Origin: GYS-P2D sp964414425
GTDB taxonomy: Bacteria > Bacteroidota > Bacteroidia > Chitinophagales > Saprospiraceae
DNA length: 60,545 nt
Assembly (NCBI GenBank): GCA_964414425.1
Contig: CAYPWL010000022.1
Coordinates: 1-60,545 of the forward strand
Reading direction: 5' to 3'
In this document: positions 9,105-18,920 of the stretch, one piece after another
How positions within the stretch are numbered: the stretch's first letter is position 1
Layout: the number at the start of each line of letters is the position of its first letter
Made by a program: the position numbers and the translations under genes
The notes under the pieces: generated by a model
Database searches by the model: none
Told to the model about the DNA's origin: nothing
What the model saw: only the letters and a program-made list of their open reading frames with translations

Positions 9105-9185
9105 GAAAGTTGAACTGCTCTGCGGCAAAAATAGTTCTTGCCTATTCTGATGGCGAAATTACCCTAAATTTAATGTGTAAATAGA

Positions 9186-9893
9186 ATGATTATGAAGGTT
9201 GTCGTAACAGGAGGGACAAAAGGTATAGGTCGAGCGATTATAGAAGTGTTTTTTGCACACGGTGCAGATATAGCATTTTGTGCTCGCAATGCGGATGATG
9301 TAGAACAACTCAATCAAGAACTGTTCAAGCGAGACCCTTCCCGATCAATAGTAGCGGGGGTAGCTGATGTCAGTAAGAAGGAGGATGTCATCTCATTTTC
9401 CGAAGAGATTAATAAGCGTTGGAATACCATAGATGCGTTAGTTAATAATGCAGGAGTATTTATACCTGGAGAAATCCTTGATGAAGATGAAGGATCTCTC
9501 GAGCACATGATCAATACCAATCTGTATAGTGCCTACAACCTAACCAGGGCGTTAGTGCCACAGATGATTGATCGTGGAGGAGGACATATATTTAATATAT
9601 GTTCAGTGGCAAGCCTGTTAGCTTTGCCCGGCGGAGGTTCATATAGTATATCTAAGTTTGCTTTGTTGGGATTCTCTAAAGTACTGAGAGAAGAGCTCAA
9701 GGCAAAAGGTGTAAAGGTGACATCGGTGATGCCGGGAGCAACCTGGTCTAATAGCTGGGCTGGAGTCGAGCTACCCGTAAGCCGGTTAATGCAAGCGGAC
9801 GACGTAGCCAAACAGATATGGGCCGCTTATGACACCTCTGTTGCTGCTGTAATTGAGGACATTGTCTTACGACCTCAATTAGGAGATTTATAA
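9186..9893 (+). CDS. Short-chain dehydrogenase/reductase (SDR)
   Basis: A 235-residue classical SDR: the dinucleotide-binding motif TGGTKGIG near residue 9, NNAG (LVNNAGVF), catalytic Ser in SVASLL and Tyr-x-x-x-Lys in YSISK. It should be an NAD(P)-dependent oxidoreductase in the cytoplasm acting on an alcohol or carbonyl; the substrate is unknown. The start could be 9186 or the ATG at 9192. It is divergent from the mlaE-type gene with about 80 bases between them. Confidence 0.85.
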   Translation: MIMKVVVTGGTKGIGRAIIEVFFAHGADIAFCARNADDVEQLNQELFKRDPSRSIVAGVADVSKKEDVISFSEEINKRWNTIDALVNNAGVFIPGEILDEDEGSLEHMINTNLYSAYNLTRALVPQMIDRGGGHIFNICSVASLLALPGGGSYSISKFALLGFSKVLREELKAKGVKVTSVMPGATWSNSWAGVELPVSRLMQADDVAKQIWAAYDTSVAAVIEDIVLRPQLGDL

Positions 9894-9963
9894 TCATATT
9901 ATCAAAAAAAGCAATATTTAATAAATTACACTTCAATTATTAACGTATTGCAATTTATTGTAA

Positions 9964-9971
9964 TATATTTG
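9964..9971 (+). promoter_or_regulatory. Candidate -7 promoter box for the giant DUF11 protein
   Basis: TATATTTG is an exact TAnnTTTG match about 136 bases before the start at 10107, implying a leader of roughly 130 nt. A TTG at 9948 is closer than the usual -33 spacing, so the promoter is only moderately supported. Confidence 0.35.
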
Positions 9972-10106
9972 ATTTGTAAAAGTATCCCCATCCCATTTGC
10001 AGTGCTGCCGTATGCGTATAGTGTACGGAACATTTAACTATTATTATATACATATTTTAAAAACGGAAGATTATCATTAGTGCATCTTTCGATAAGACTT
10101 TAGATA

Positions 10107-13100
10107 ATGAGAACTACATTACTTCACATCTCACGGACTAACCAGCACCTGTCTACTTTTTCAAGAATGACACTGAGTGCAGCATTGATGATCATAATGA
10201 TGTTTGTGCACGACAGCACTCAAGCCCAATGCGATCCTAATGATACTACTGCTCCTACTGTAATTTGTAGAGATGTCAATACGACATTTCATCCGAGTAC
10301 TTGCTCAGTAGCAATTTGGCCAAAGGAAGTTGTCTTTAATGCTTATGATGATACGACTCCTATGGAGCATCTCAAGATAACATTCGATCCCGAGGGAAGA
10401 AGAAACAGTATAACGCTGACTGCTGATGGCGGACTGAGACAAACAATAGATGTGTATGTGACGGATCTATGTGGCAATCAGACAGTATGCCGACCTACAG
10501 TTGATATAAACGATAATACGGGTCTTTGTGTCGATCGTTTTGATCTGGCTCTACGTAAGACCCTGGTCAATGCGGGTACTGGTTTATTCCAATTAGGTGA
10601 TACCGTTAGTTTTCAGATTCAAGTCTTTAACCAAGGCTCAGATGATGCTTTTAATGTAGAAATTATTGATTACATACCAGAAGGTTTAACGCTTACAGAT
10701 AATAATTGGACCCTGAATGGTTCTACAGCTACTATAAATGATGTGATACCCATTATTCCATCAGGAGAGTCGGCTATAGTAACTATTGATTTTGTTATTG
10801 ATCAAGGTTTTACGGGTACTACAATAGTAAATGTTGCAGAGATATCTTTTGCCGATGATGATCAGGATCCAACTAACACTCCTCCTATTGATACGGATAG
10901 TACACCAGATACTAATGATAGTAACGATGGAGATCCAATAGATGATGCGATCAACGATACTAATGATGAGGATGATCAAGATCCGGCTATGATCGTTGTA
11001 GACAGATTTGATTTATCAATTCAAAAAACACTGAATACAGCAGGACCTTTTGAATTAGGGGATGTCGTAGAGTTTGAGATAGCCGTGACTAATGAAGGTA
11101 GTATAACAGGTAATAATATAGGCATTACAGAATTTCCAGATTCTTCTTTAAATTTCTTCAGCACTTCAGCACCGGCTAATAGTAATGTGATCGGTACGGA
11201 TACCGATTATACTATTTTGACTTTGGCACCTGGTCAAACAGAGACATTTACAGTTTCATATACTATTGACAACGATTTCGAGGGAGACCTACTGATGAAT
11301 GTCGTAGAGATTACGGCTGATAATGGTGATGATATTGATAGCGATCCAGACATCCGAAAAGATACAGATGACGGATTAGACCGCACAGCTAATAACGATG
11401 ACGATGACGAGGATATGGTGATGATTAATATAGATCGATATGATTTGTCTATTCAGAAATCAATAGTATCGTCCCAGCCGTTCCAACCTGGAAGCCTAAT
11501 TAGTTTTGAAATAACTGTAGTCAATGAGGGTAGTTTAGATGCAGCCAACGTTGGAATTACAGAATTTCCAGATTCGGAATTAATTTTCGATGCATTATTA
11601 GATAATGCTAATGTTACTGCCGTTTCGAATTCTAACTATACCATAGCATCATTGTCTGCTGGATCAACTGAAACCTTTACAGTTACTTATCAAATTGATC
11701 CAAATTTTGATGGATCATCTTTGATGAATGTAGTTGAGATAACATCGGATGACGGTGATGACATAGACAGTAATCCAGATATCCGAAAAGATTCTGATGA
11801 TGGATTAGATGATACTGCTACTGGAGATGATGATGGAGGAAATATAGGAGAGTCCGATGATGATGACGAGGATATGGTCATGATTCCTGTAAATAGATAC
11901 GATCTNNNNNNNNNNNNNNNNNNNNNNNNNNNNNNNNNNNNNNNNNNNNNNNNNNNNNNNNNNNNNNNNNNNNNNNNNNNNNNNNNNNNNNNNNNNNNNN
12001 NNNNNATTAGAATACAGTACAGGATCAGTGAAGATTTCATGGGTACTCAATTGATGAACATTGCCGAGATTACCGCTGATGATGGTGATGACGTAGATAG
12101 TAATCCTGATATCCGTAAAGATACCGATGACAATCTTGATGGTACGATTATCGGAGATGATGATGGCGGTAATATCGGTGAGTCAGATGATGATGATGAG
12201 GATATGGTTGTAATACCGGTTGTTCAGATATTTGATCTTGCATTACAGAAAGTAATAGATACGGTTGCAACCCCAGGTCCGTACATGGCAGGAGATACAG
12301 TTGAGTTTACGCTCTCTGTTATCAATGAAGGAACTGTTGATGCTTTTGATATTGATATAAGAGATATTCCTCAAGCCGGATTGAGTCAGCCAGTTTTGAC
12401 ATTCGGACAATTGAATGTTTTACCGACAGGACTTGCAGATGTTTTTACTGTAGATTTTGTTGGCGCTGGTCAAACGTTCAGCTTTAATGTTCAGTCCGTT
12501 ATAGCTACAGATTTTATGGGAGACTGTCTTTTTAACGTTGCAGAAATATTTGGAGCAAGCGATGAAGATGGAGGCGCTGATGTCGCTGACATAGACAGTA
12601 CGCCTAATGATAATGAAGACGATGACGATGATCAAGATCAAGCCAAAGTCATTATTTTTCAGAGTTTTGATTTAGCCTTAACTAAAGTTTTAGACGTTAT
12701 GGTTACTCCTGGGCCTTATATGGCAGGAGATAGAGTTGAGTTTACGATCAGTATAATAAATCAAGGTACGCTTGATGCATTTAACATAGATGTTCAAGAC
12801 AGAAATCCGAATGGATTAAGCAATCCAGTACTAATACCACAAGCTGGAATAACACAGAATGCTGCTGGGGATTTTGTTATTAGCTCTATAGCTGCTGGTC
12901 AGACATTTACTTTTAATGTAGAGGCATTCATTGACGAAGGATTTATGGATGATTGTATTATCAATGTTGCAGAGATTATGCGTGCTCGTGATTCATCGGG
13001 TTCTGTACGAGCTGATGATGACAGCAATGTTGATAACGACGATGCCTCAGAAGATGATCAAGATCAAGCAAAAGTTAATGTAGGTCAAGTCTTTGACTTG

Positions 13101-16100
13101 GCACTCATCAAGGTAGTTGATACACTCGCTACGCCAAGAGGAGGAGGACCCTTTCTCCCAGGTGACCCAGTGAGGTACACAGTTACAGTTGTCAATCAGG
13201 GTACGCTAAATGCATTTGATATATCTGTAATGGATATGACACCAGCTGGACTATCAACACCGATATTAGTAGGCGGTCAAACTGGTGTATCAGGGACCAA
13301 CGGTACTGGTGTATTTGACATTGCTATGATTAATGCTGGTGCATCATTCTCCTTTGATATCCAGACATTTATTGATATTGATTTTATAGGTGTAGAACTG
13401 ATTAATGATGCAGAGATAATCAGTGCATCCAATGTCAGCGGTGGAGCGAATTTTCCTGATGTTGATAGTACGCCAGGAGATGATGCTACTCCGGATGATT
13501 TAGCTAATGATAATGATACTGCTGATACTGGAGGAGGAGATGACCAAGACCCTGCCTTAATCACAGTAGAACAGACATTTGATCTTGCCTTAAGAAAGAC
13601 TTTGTCTTCAGGACAAACTCGGTCTGTATTTTCAGGTGACACGGTTTCATTTGATATAACTGTGTTTAATCAAGGTACCATTAATGCCACGAGAGTAGAT
13701 CTCGTAGAATACGTACCGATGGGCTTGCAATTAATACAAGAAAATGGATGGGGAGCTTTGAACACTCAGAATGAATCCAGAAGAAATAATATTATATCAG
13801 GAGGACTCGCTCCTGGGCAGAGTACAACCGTGCAAGCAAGATTTGTTGTGACTACTCAACAACAAGGCGAAATTATAAATGCTGCAGAAATTATTGGTGG
13901 GATTAATGAGTTCGGAATTCAGGACTGTGATAGTACAGAAGATGGAAATGGTACTAATGATGATCTCATTAATGATGATATCGGAACCGCTTGTGATACC
14001 AATAATGATGACGAAGACGACCACGATGTAGAAGCAATAATAGTAGAGATCTATGACTTGGCGCTTATGAAAACTGATAACGATGATGGTGCATATCAAC
14101 CAGGAGATGATGTGCCATATCAGATAATGGTCATCAATCAAGGAAGTATTCCATCAGGTTTTGTAACCGTAACTGATTATGTTCCTAATGGAATGAGTTT
14201 AAGCCCTGTAGACAATAACGGCTGGATACAAGATGGAGCGAATATTACCAACTCAATTAATAATGTTGGGGTAGGACAGACCGTTACGCTTGATTTAGTA
14301 TTAAGAATTGATAATAATTTCAGAGGTCTCAATATTCGAAATTGGGCGGAAATAAGCAGCGATAGCGGTAATGACATAGACAGCACGCCAGACGGAATTA
14401 ATTTTAATCAACCTGGCGAAACTAACGATTTAGCAGACGATGATGTTAAAGACGAAAATGGTATGGACGGAGGAGATGAGGATGATCATGATCCAACATT
14501 AATAGCTGTAAGAGCATATGATCTTTCGATTCAAAAGTCAATTCTCAATGGAGAAGAAGGGTTTGAATTAGGAGATATGGTCGAGTTTGAGATTACTGTA
14601 GTTAATGAAGGAACACTGGATGCCGCTAATATTGAAGTTACAGATTTTGCAGATCCAGGACTGATTTTCATAAGCCAGGGAAATAATAACAGTACAAATG
14701 TCACAGGTACGAATCCTGTTTTCACCATTGCCGATTTAGATAGAGGAGATAGTGAAACGTTTACGTTGATCTATCAGATCGATTCAAACTTCTCGGGAGA
14801 TGCCTTAATGAATATTGTAGAGATCACGAGCGATGACGGTGATGACGTCGATAGCGATCCAAATAGTGATAAGGAGACACCAGATGGTTTGGATACTACA
14901 AACATAGGTGATGATGATGGCGGCAATATAGGAGAGTCTGACGATGATGATGAGGATATGGTAATGATAGTTGTGGGTCGAGACTATGATCTCGCAATAG
15001 ACAAAGAGATTGTGACAGATGGTCCTTTCCAACTTGGTGACGAGGTGACCTTTAGAATAACAGTTACTAATGAGGGACAGATAGATGCTGCTAATGTTGG
15101 GATAACTGATTTTCCAGATGCGGGATTGATTTTCGCTGGAACTAATGCTACCACTAATGGGAATGTATCAGGTACTATGAATGACTATGTTATTGCTGAT
15201 TTAGACATAGGCGACTCAGAAGTATTCGAGATAAGCTATACCATAAGCTCAACTTTTGGTGGGAGCCAGTTGATGAATATTGTTGAGATTACTGCTGATG
15301 ACGGCGATGATATAGATAGTGACCCTGATGTGAGAAAAGATACTGATGATTTGGGTGATGGTATAGACGATGATGATGAGGATATGGTTATCATTCCACT
15401 TTCAGTGTATGACCTTTCTATTACTAAAGAAATTGTGTCCGATGGTCCTTTCGAGCTTGGTGATGAGGTCACATTTAGAATAACGGTGACAAATGAGGGG
15501 CAGATAGATGCTGCTAATGTTGGAATAACTGATTTCCCAGATGCGGGATTGATTTTCGTTGGGACTAATGTTAACACTAACGGAAACGTCTCAGGTAACA
15601 TGAATGACTATGTTGTCGCAGATTTAGACGTAGGAGACACAGAAGTATTTGAGATTACCTATTCTATAAGTTCAACTTTTGGAGGTAGCCAGTTAATGAA
15701 TATTATCGAGATTACTGCTGATGACGGCAATGACATAGATAGTGACCCTGATGTAAGAAAAGATATTGATGATTTGGGGGATGGTGTAAATGACGATGAT
15801 GAAGATATGGTGATCATACCACTCGATAGATATGACCTTTCGATTCAGAAAGAAACCATATCTACTGGTCCATTTGGACTTGGCGATCAGGTCACATTCA
15901 GAATATCTATAGTGAATGAAGGCACGCTGGACGCAGCTAATATCGAGGTAACCGATTTTCCTGATGAAGACTTATTGTTTAGCTCTGTTAATCTGCCTGC
16001 TAATGTAACGGCAGTAGCAGGGCAGCAATTCCAATTTATAGTCGCAAGTCTTCCTGCAGGTGCCACTGAAACATTTGATATAACAGTTGAGATATCCGCC

Positions 16101-18809
16101 AATACTGAATTGCAAGAGCTTATGAATATTGCTGAGATAACAGCTGACGACGGAGATGATGTAGATAGTGATCCAGATATACGAAAGGCTGATGATGATG
16201 CACGTGATGATACTGACAACGGTGACGATGACGGAGGTAATGTAGGAGAGGCAGATGACGATGATGAGGATATGGTGACAATAGTTGTAACACCAGAAGA
16301 GTTATGTCCTTGTCCAGATGAAGAATTTATTGGACAGGCAGTGGTAACATGTTCGGCTGGAGCATTTGGAAACAATGATGTGGCTGCAATATTAGATCTG
16401 AGACCAGCTAATCTCGCAACACCTGGTGATGACTGGGCTGCTCCAGTCACTAATGGTGCAGATGTCCTAAATATTACAAACCCAACAAGATGGACTATCC
16501 AGCAGTTGGGACAGATTTATGGTACATCTGTAGGCAATACCGATGGTAACATCTTCTTTGGCGCTTCCAATGTGTATGCATACGACGGAGATCCATTTAC
16601 GCCAGTTGGTGTTGGACCCGGCGGTGAGCAAGGTATCTACGCTACTAACTTTACCAATCCGAATAATATACAGCCATTAGTGACTACCAGTAATACGTTC
16701 ATTGCTAATCCTGTAGGAGGAACAGTAGTTCCTGGTAGGTTCTTGAATACAAATATTTCGGATAACCCTCTGCCAACTGGATGGGGTAATATAGCCTATG
16801 ATGAATTGACTAATACAATTTATGGATCTAATCTTTCTGATGGTCGGATATATGCGATCGATGCAACATCAGGGGTGATTAGACAAGTGATAGACCCATT
16901 CCCAGGTGGAGGACAAGGCTTCCTTGCAAATCCATATCAACCAAATCAAGTGGTGTGGGCAATAGAATTGAATGAGTGTACACGCCAGATATTCTTCATC
17001 CAACAAAATGTTGCTGGTGGAGGAGAAGGTCTCGGAGACGGGGGAGGTAATAGAACAAAAACTCTATATACCCTCGATATTAATAATGCAAATGGAATGT
17101 TGAGTAATCAACAGCTATTCCAAACAATTAATGACGGGACAAGAGAAAAAATAACGGATATTGACTTTAGCACAGACTGTAGTAGGATGATATTAGGAGA
17201 GAGAGGCACTGTGCATAATTCTGCTGTCTTCTTGTACGAATTAAATGCAGCTGGGAATAACTATGGATTATTGACTGATATCTCCGTAGGTAGTATAGAT
17301 GGCGGCGACCCATGGGAATTTGGACTTAATAGTTCGGGTGGTGTTGCCTTCGGCTCAGATCAAGCTAGTTCTGATGCTGGTATCTGCGATACATTGATTT
17401 GGGCAATGGCAGACTGTTTAGATCCTGAATTAGTACCAGGTGAGTGTAATGCATATGGAGCCCAGGGTACTTATATTCCGTCAGGAAATATCACAGACTT
17501 AAGTGGAGATATAAATGCCACGGGAATCTTCGCTGACATTACGCCTGAGTTTATCCTTGATCCGCGTTTCTCTAAGTTTGGACTTGGAGATATAGAGATC
17601 TTCAATTGTTGTTGTCCAGGTATTGGCAATGCTGCTTCAGCACTTCAGTCTGGACAGATAGCTGGTGCGGTCATAGGTCCTAATGATAGAGGTGCCGTGA
17701 ACTTTAGTGTTAATCTATCAGGTGAAGAGATCGGATATGATGTAACAGACAATGAAGGGCAATATGGCTTTGAATCGCTCGAGATGAATCGCTCGTATAC
17801 AGTAAGCCCAAGTAAAGTTGATCATATGGTCTCTGGTGTTACTACACTTGACTTGATATTAATTCAAAATCACATTTTGGGTACAAGAGAAATTGAAGAT
17901 CCTAAGCTTCTTATAGCAGCGGATATCAATGGTTCTGGAACTATTAATGCCCTTGATATCATAGACTTACGCAGAGCGATTCTCGGATTATCATTCGTGA
18001 CTCCAACATCAGAGGCTTGGAGATTTGTTACGGTTGATTCCGAAGTGATGAAAGGATACGGTGGAATGAACTATGATGAAGAATATGACTTTAGATCGCT
18101 TGAATCAAGTCAATATGGAGCTGATTTCTATGCAATCAAGGTTGGCGATGTTAATAATACTTTAGCCACAGCTAAGAGTAGAACATCGAACTTCCAAACG
18201 CTTAAAATCAAGAAGTCTCAATCATCTCTTAAGATTAATACCTCGAGAGAAGTGGACTTCATGGGTATGCAGATGTCTGTTGACTTGCGAGGACAGCAAT
18301 TGTTAGATATTACCTCTGAATATGTAGATATAAATGAAGGTAACTACAGTATCGTCAACGGTATCTTGAGAGTTAGTTTCCAAACTGATAGTTCAGTTGA
18401 CCTTCCAACTGGATCCACATTGTTTGAATTGCATTTTGCAGGCATACCTGGCACTATTGAATTGACTGATCATATTAATGCGGAGACGTATGACAGTGAT
18501 CTGTTACCAAGCAGCTTTATCTTGACTGAGGATTTCGCTATAGATGGTTATTCATTAGGACAGAATAATCCTAACCCAACGTCAGGAAGTGCAACTATAG
18601 ACTTTGTGATCCCGTCTGCACAGACTGTTGAGATGAACTTCTATACTCTTGATGGTAGACTCATTGGAAGTATCGAGAATTCTTATCCAGCAGGGCGTAA
18701 TGTAGTTGTGGTGGATGCAGAATTAACACAGCATAATACCGGTTCGATTATTTACAAAATGATTACGGAAGAGTTCGTAGCAACCAAGAAAATGATAATC
18801 GTGCGATAG
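10107..18809 (+). CDS. Giant T9SS-secreted adhesin-like protein with tandem DUF11 repeats
   Basis: About 2900 residues as assembled, with a 100-N gap at residues 600-633. Order: signal peptide ending near STQA (40), an HYR-like domain (45-140), at least 13 DUF11 repeats (145 to about 2060) joined by Asp-rich linkers, a propeller-like region with repeated NPTRW/GNIFFG/IYAID stretches (about 2062-2520), a carboxypeptidase-regulatory-like segment, a dockerin-like pair of EF-hand motifs (about 2574-2625; AADINGSGTINALDIIDLRR), and a type A T9SS sorting domain (2817-2900; NPNPTSG..KMIIVR). The protein should cross the outer membrane through the type IX system and be anchored or released after cleavage of the tail. 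M21 is a possible alternative start giving a more compact signal peptide. A terminator follows. Confidence 0.9.
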   Translation: MRTTLLHISRTNQHLSTFSRMTLSAALMIIMMFVHDSTQAQCDPNDTTAPTVICRDVNTTFHPSTCSVAIWPKEVVFNAYDDTTPMEHLKITFDPEGRRNSITLTADGGLRQTIDVYVTDLCGNQTVCRPTVDINDNTGLCVDRFDLALRKTLVNAGTGLFQLGDTVSFQIQVFNQGSDDAFNVEIIDYIPEGLTLTDNNWTLNGSTATINDVIPIIPSGESAIVTIDFVIDQGFTGTTIVNVAEISFADDDQDPTNTPPIDTDSTPDTNDSNDGDPIDDAINDTNDEDDQDPAMIVVDRFDLSIQKTLNTAGPFELGDVVEFEIAVTNEGSITGNNIGITEFPDSSLNFFSTSAPANSNVIGTDTDYTILTLAPGQTETFTVSYTIDNDFEGDLLMNVVEITADNGDDIDSDPDIRKDTDDGLDRTANNDDDDEDMVMINIDRYDLSIQKSIVSSQPFQPGSLISFEITVVNEGSLDAANVGITEFPDSELIFDALLDNANVTAVSNSNYTIASLSAGSTETFTVTYQIDPNFDGSSLMNVVEITSDDGDDIDSNPDIRKDSDDGLDDTATGDDDGGNIGESDDDDEDMVMIPVNRYDXXXXXXXXXXXXXXXXXXXXXXXXXXXXXXXXXXIRIQYRISEDFMGTQLMNIAEITADDGDDVDSNPDIRKDTDDNLDGTIIGDDDGGNIGESDDDDEDMVVIPVVQIFDLALQKVIDTVATPGPYMAGDTVEFTLSVINEGTVDAFDIDIRDIPQAGLSQPVLTFGQLNVLPTGLADVFTVDFVGAGQTFSFNVQSVIATDFMGDCLFNVAEIFGASDEDGGADVADIDSTPNDNEDDDDDQDQAKVIIFQSFDLALTKVLDVMVTPGPYMAGDRVEFTISIINQGTLDAFNIDVQDRNPNGLSNPVLIPQAGITQNAAGDFVISSIAAGQTFTFNVEAFIDEGFMDDCIINVAEIMRARDSSGSVRADDDSNVDNDDASEDDQDQAKVNVGQVFDLALIKVVDTLATPRGGGPFLPGDPVRYTVTVVNQGTLNAFDISVMDMTPAGLSTPILVGGQTGVSGTNGTGVFDIAMINAGASFSFDIQTFIDIDFIGVELINDAEIISASNVSGGANFPDVDSTPGDDATPDDLANDNDTADTGGGDDQDPALITVEQTFDLALRKTLSSGQTRSVFSGDTVSFDITVFNQGTINATRVDLVEYVPMGLQLIQENGWGALNTQNESRRNNIISGGLAPGQSTTVQARFVVTTQQQGEIINAAEIIGGINEFGIQDCDSTEDGNGTNDDLINDDIGTACDTNNDDEDDHDVEAIIVEIYDLALMKTDNDDGAYQPGDDVPYQIMVINQGSIPSGFVTVTDYVPNGMSLSPVDNNGWIQDGANITNSINNVGVGQTVTLDLVLRIDNNFRGLNIRNWAEISSDSGNDIDSTPDGINFNQPGETNDLADDDVKDENGMDGGDEDDHDPTLIAVRAYDLSIQKSILNGEEGFELGDMVEFEITVVNEGTLDAANIEVTDFADPGLIFISQGNNNSTNVTGTNPVFTIADLDRGDSETFTLIYQIDSNFSGDALMNIVEITSDDGDDVDSDPNSDKETPDGLDTTNIGDDDGGNIGESDDDDEDMVMIVVGRDYDLAIDKEIVTDGPFQLGDEVTFRITVTNEGQIDAANVGITDFPDAGLIFAGTNATTNGNVSGTMNDYVIADLDIGDSEVFEISYTISSTFGGSQLMNIVEITADDGDDIDSDPDVRKDTDDLGDGIDDDDEDMVIIPLSVYDLSITKEIVSDGPFELGDEVTFRITVTNEGQIDAANVGITDFPDAGLIFVGTNVNTNGNVSGNMNDYVVADLDVGDTEVFEITYSISSTFGGSQLMNIIEITADDGNDIDSDPDVRKDIDDLGDGVNDDDEDMVIIPLDRYDLSIQKETISTGPFGLGDQVTFRISIVNEGTLDAANIEVTDFPDEDLLFSSVNLPANVTAVAGQQFQFIVASLPAGATETFDITVEISANTELQELMNIAEITADDGDDVDSDPDIRKADDDARDDTDNGDDDGGNVGEADDDDEDMVTIVVTPEELCPCPDEEFIGQAVVTCSAGAFGNNDVAAILDLRPANLATPGDDWAAPVTNGADVLNITNPTRWTIQQLGQIYGTSVGNTDGNIFFGASNVYAYDGDPFTPVGVGPGGEQGIYATNFTNPNNIQPLVTTSNTFIANPVGGTVVPGRFLNTNISDNPLPTGWGNIAYDELTNTIYGSNLSDGRIYAIDATSGVIRQVIDPFPGGGQGFLANPYQPNQVVWAIELNECTRQIFFIQQNVAGGGEGLGDGGGNRTKTLYTLDINNANGMLSNQQLFQTINDGTREKITDIDFSTDCSRMILGERGTVHNSAVFLYELNAAGNNYGLLTDISVGSIDGGDPWEFGLNSSGGVAFGSDQASSDAGICDTLIWAMADCLDPELVPGECNAYGAQGTYIPSGNITDLSGDINATGIFADITPEFILDPRFSKFGLGDIEIFNCCCPGIGNAASALQSGQIAGAVIGPNDRGAVNFSVNLSGEEIGYDVTDNEGQYGFESLEMNRSYTVSPSKVDHMVSGVTTLDLILIQNHILGTREIEDPKLLIAADINGSGTINALDIIDLRRAILGLSFVTPTSEAWRFVTVDSEVMKGYGGMNYDEEYDFRSLESSQYGADFYAIKVGDVNNTLATAKSRTSNFQTLKIKKSQSSLKINTSREVDFMGMQMSVDLRGQQLLDITSEYVDINEGNYSIVNGILRVSFQTDSSVDLPTGSTLFELHFAGIPGTIELTDHINAETYDSDLLPSSFILTEDFAIDGYSLGQNNPNPTSGSATIDFVIPSAQTVEMNFYTLDGRLIGSIENSYPAGRNVVVVDAELTQHNTGSIIYKMITEEFVATKKMIIVR
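10539..16290 (+). repeat. Tandem DUF11 repeat array (13 or more units)
   Basis: Units begin at an (F/Y)DL motif at 10539, 11007, 11439, 11898 (gap unit), 12231, 12666, 13092, 13578, 14052, 14517, 14985, 15408 and 15831. Complete units are about 423-486 bases. Most end in an Asp-rich linker of the type DDGDDIDSDPDIRKDTDD, then DDDEDMV. Units 11 and 12 are both 423 bases and very similar. Confidence 0.88.
11906..12005. other. Assembly gap (100 N)
   Basis: Exactly 100 N, the standard placeholder for a gap of unknown size. It falls inside DUF11 unit 4. The unit measures only 333 bases with the N counted, against 423-486 for its neighbours, so its length is not real. The retained frame across it is a coincidence of 100 N. 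Confidence 0.98.
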
Positions 18810-18837
18810 TACAGACGAAAAATCGCTAAGAATAGGA

Positions 18838-18865
18838 GGCTCTAAACATTTTAGAGCCTTTTTTT
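18838..18865 (+). terminator. Terminator after the giant DUF11 gene
   Basis: GGCTCTAAA pairs with TTTAGAGCC around a short loop and is followed by seven T. It lies 28 bases after the stop at 18809 and separates this gene from ahcY. Confidence 0.85.
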
Positions 18866-18920
18866 ATGCATTTCATTGTCCTAAGTGTCATATTCGCAGA
18901 ATTATTCAGAATAGCACCAT

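Noticed and set aside
10539..16290. Possible CRISPR array from the regular repeats
   Set aside because: Units are 423-486 bases, in frame, and encode a protein domain; no short repeat-spacer pattern exists anywhere in the window.
15236..16450. Long minus-strand frames within the DUF11 array
   Set aside because: They are antisense shadows created by the repetitive codon pattern of the coding strand.
18866..18920. SAM or SAH riboswitch before ahcY
   Set aside because: Only 55 bases separate the preceding terminator from the start codon and I see no matching fold.
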